A program made the translations under genes and the position numbers. A DNA stretch of 64,000 nt from Anatilimnocola aggregata. Lineage in GTDB: Bacteria; Planctomycetota; Planctomycetia; Pirellulales; Pirellulaceae. Location of the stretch: NCBI RefSeq assembly GCF_007747655.1, contig NZ_CP036274.1, positions 2,356,001 to 2,420,000 of the forward strand, read 5' to 3'. The notes under the pieces were generated by a model that was not told where the DNA came from, searched no databases, and worked only from the letters and a program-made list of their open reading frames with translations. Below, in pieces: positions 63,591-64,000 of this stretch; position 1 is the stretch's first letter; each line of letters opens with the position of its first letter.

Positions 63591-64000
63591 GTGAAAGCGC
63601 CTTCCCTGAAGCAGCCGAAGGTCGCCGTGGCACCAACCCGGCGCGCGGAGACTAAGCCTGCGACAAGTTGGTGGCAGTGGCCGCTGCCCGTTGCTACTCT
63701 CGGTGCTCTCTTGCTCTGGACCTCGTTTCCACCGCTCGATTTATGGCCGCTCGCCTGGCTCGCGCCGGTTCCGTGGCTGATACTGATTCGCCAGCCGAAG
63801 TTGCTCGGCCCCAAGCCCTACCTACAGATCTGGTTCGCCGGCTTCGTGCATTGGCTGCTAATGTTGCAAGGGATTCGCCTGGCGCATCCAGCCCTGTATG
63901 GCGGTTGGCTCGCGCTGTCGGCCTATCTGGCTGTCTATTTGGTGCTATTCATCAGCATTGCGCGAGTGGCGGTCCAGCAACTCCGCTGGCCGCTATTTCT
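63591..64000 (+). CDS. lnt: Apolipoprotein N-acyltransferase, 3' end outside the window
   Basis: The frame is open from GTG 63591 to the window edge (136 codons). After a basic, Pro-rich cytoplasmic lead, the first membrane helices read TSFPPLDLWPLAWLAPVPWL and IWFAGFVHWLLMLQGIRLAHP, closely matching the N-terminus of Lnt, which adds the third acyl chain to lipoproteins in the inner membrane. The catalytic nitrilase domain is beyond the window. AAGGA lies 10 bases before the GTG; the ATG at 63580 is out of frame. The preceding genes encode envelope lipoprotein-type proteins. Confidence 0.82.
   Translation, partial: MKAPSLKQPKVAVAPTRRAETKPATSWWQWPLPVATLGALLLWTSFPPLDLWPLAWLAPVPWLILIRQPKLLGPKPYLQIWFAGFVHWLLMLQGIRLAHPALYGGWLALSAYLAVYLVLFISIARVAVQQLRWPLF

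Overview
The window looks like chromosomal DNA of a planctomycete, most likely of the Pirellulales type. This is inferred from gene content, not from a marker gene. The clues are an exported sulfatase, exported Gfo/Idh/MocA and TIM-barrel sugar enzymes with twin-arginine signals, BatA/VWA membrane proteins, many exported TPR or low-complexity proteins of unknown role, an FHA protein, a multi-ATPase FtsK/SpoIIIE protein, and Gram-negative envelope genes (LpxL/HtrB-type acyltransferase, apolipoprotein N-acyltransferase, several lipoproteins). Most of it reads as ordinary core and lineage-specific chromosome. No prophage, CRISPR array or intact insertion sequence was seen.

Layout. 0-13.9 kb is mainly metabolism: a protease-like/PDZ protein cut by the window edge, glmS, a small beta-carbonic-anhydrase-like protein, acetolactate synthase, a carbonic anhydrase/SulP pair that probably moves bicarbonate, pyruvate kinase, a metallophosphoesterase and a 3-methyladenine DNA glycosylase. 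14-19.6 kb has exported sugar-type enzymes and TPR/transglutaminase-like proteins. 19.7-25.8 kb is an overlapping operon of two large VWA membrane proteins and a polytopic glycosyltransferase. 25.9-33.4 kb has a redoxin, an FHA protein, a GT2-TPR glycosyltransferase, a PIG-L deacetylase, a methyltransferase and exported proteins. 33.4-36.8 kb encodes both subunits of DNA topoisomerase VI, an enzyme best known from archaea and plants. 37-45.7 kb has exported proteins, a sulfatase, an isochorismatase-like hydrolase, GNAT, two thioredoxin-fold proteins, a YiiX-like hydrolase and an EEP-family nuclease-like protein. 46-51.5 kb has a GNAT gene, a ParE/RelE-type toxin-antitoxin pair, DAHP synthase, the soluble transhydrogenase and tRNA-Ala(CGC). 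51.7-64 kb holds a cyclase-family lipoprotein, a CheX-like protein, a coiled-coil lipoprotein, the 1311-residue triple-ATPase protein, an acyltransferase-Rieske pair, two exported proteins and the start of lnt.

The most striking regulatory element lies upstream of DAHP synthase (48.7-48.9 kb, minus strand). A 27-codon open frame carries a run of Tyr, Trp and Phe codons. It is followed at once by a textbook intrinsic terminator and then by the gene for the first enzyme of aromatic amino-acid synthesis. A segment near the end of the leader frame can pair with the 5' arm of the terminator, so the layout fits classical ribosome-mediated attenuation. Two further non-coding signals stand out: a family of inverted repeats with the core GGGGTCGGGAGTC at three convergent gene junctions, and a pair of palindromes with identical arms but different loops between ilvB and the SulP gene.

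Starts were chosen from ribosome-binding sites, signal peptides and overlaps with neighbours, and several are earlier or later than the longest open frame. Function calls come from motifs read by eye; no database search was run.
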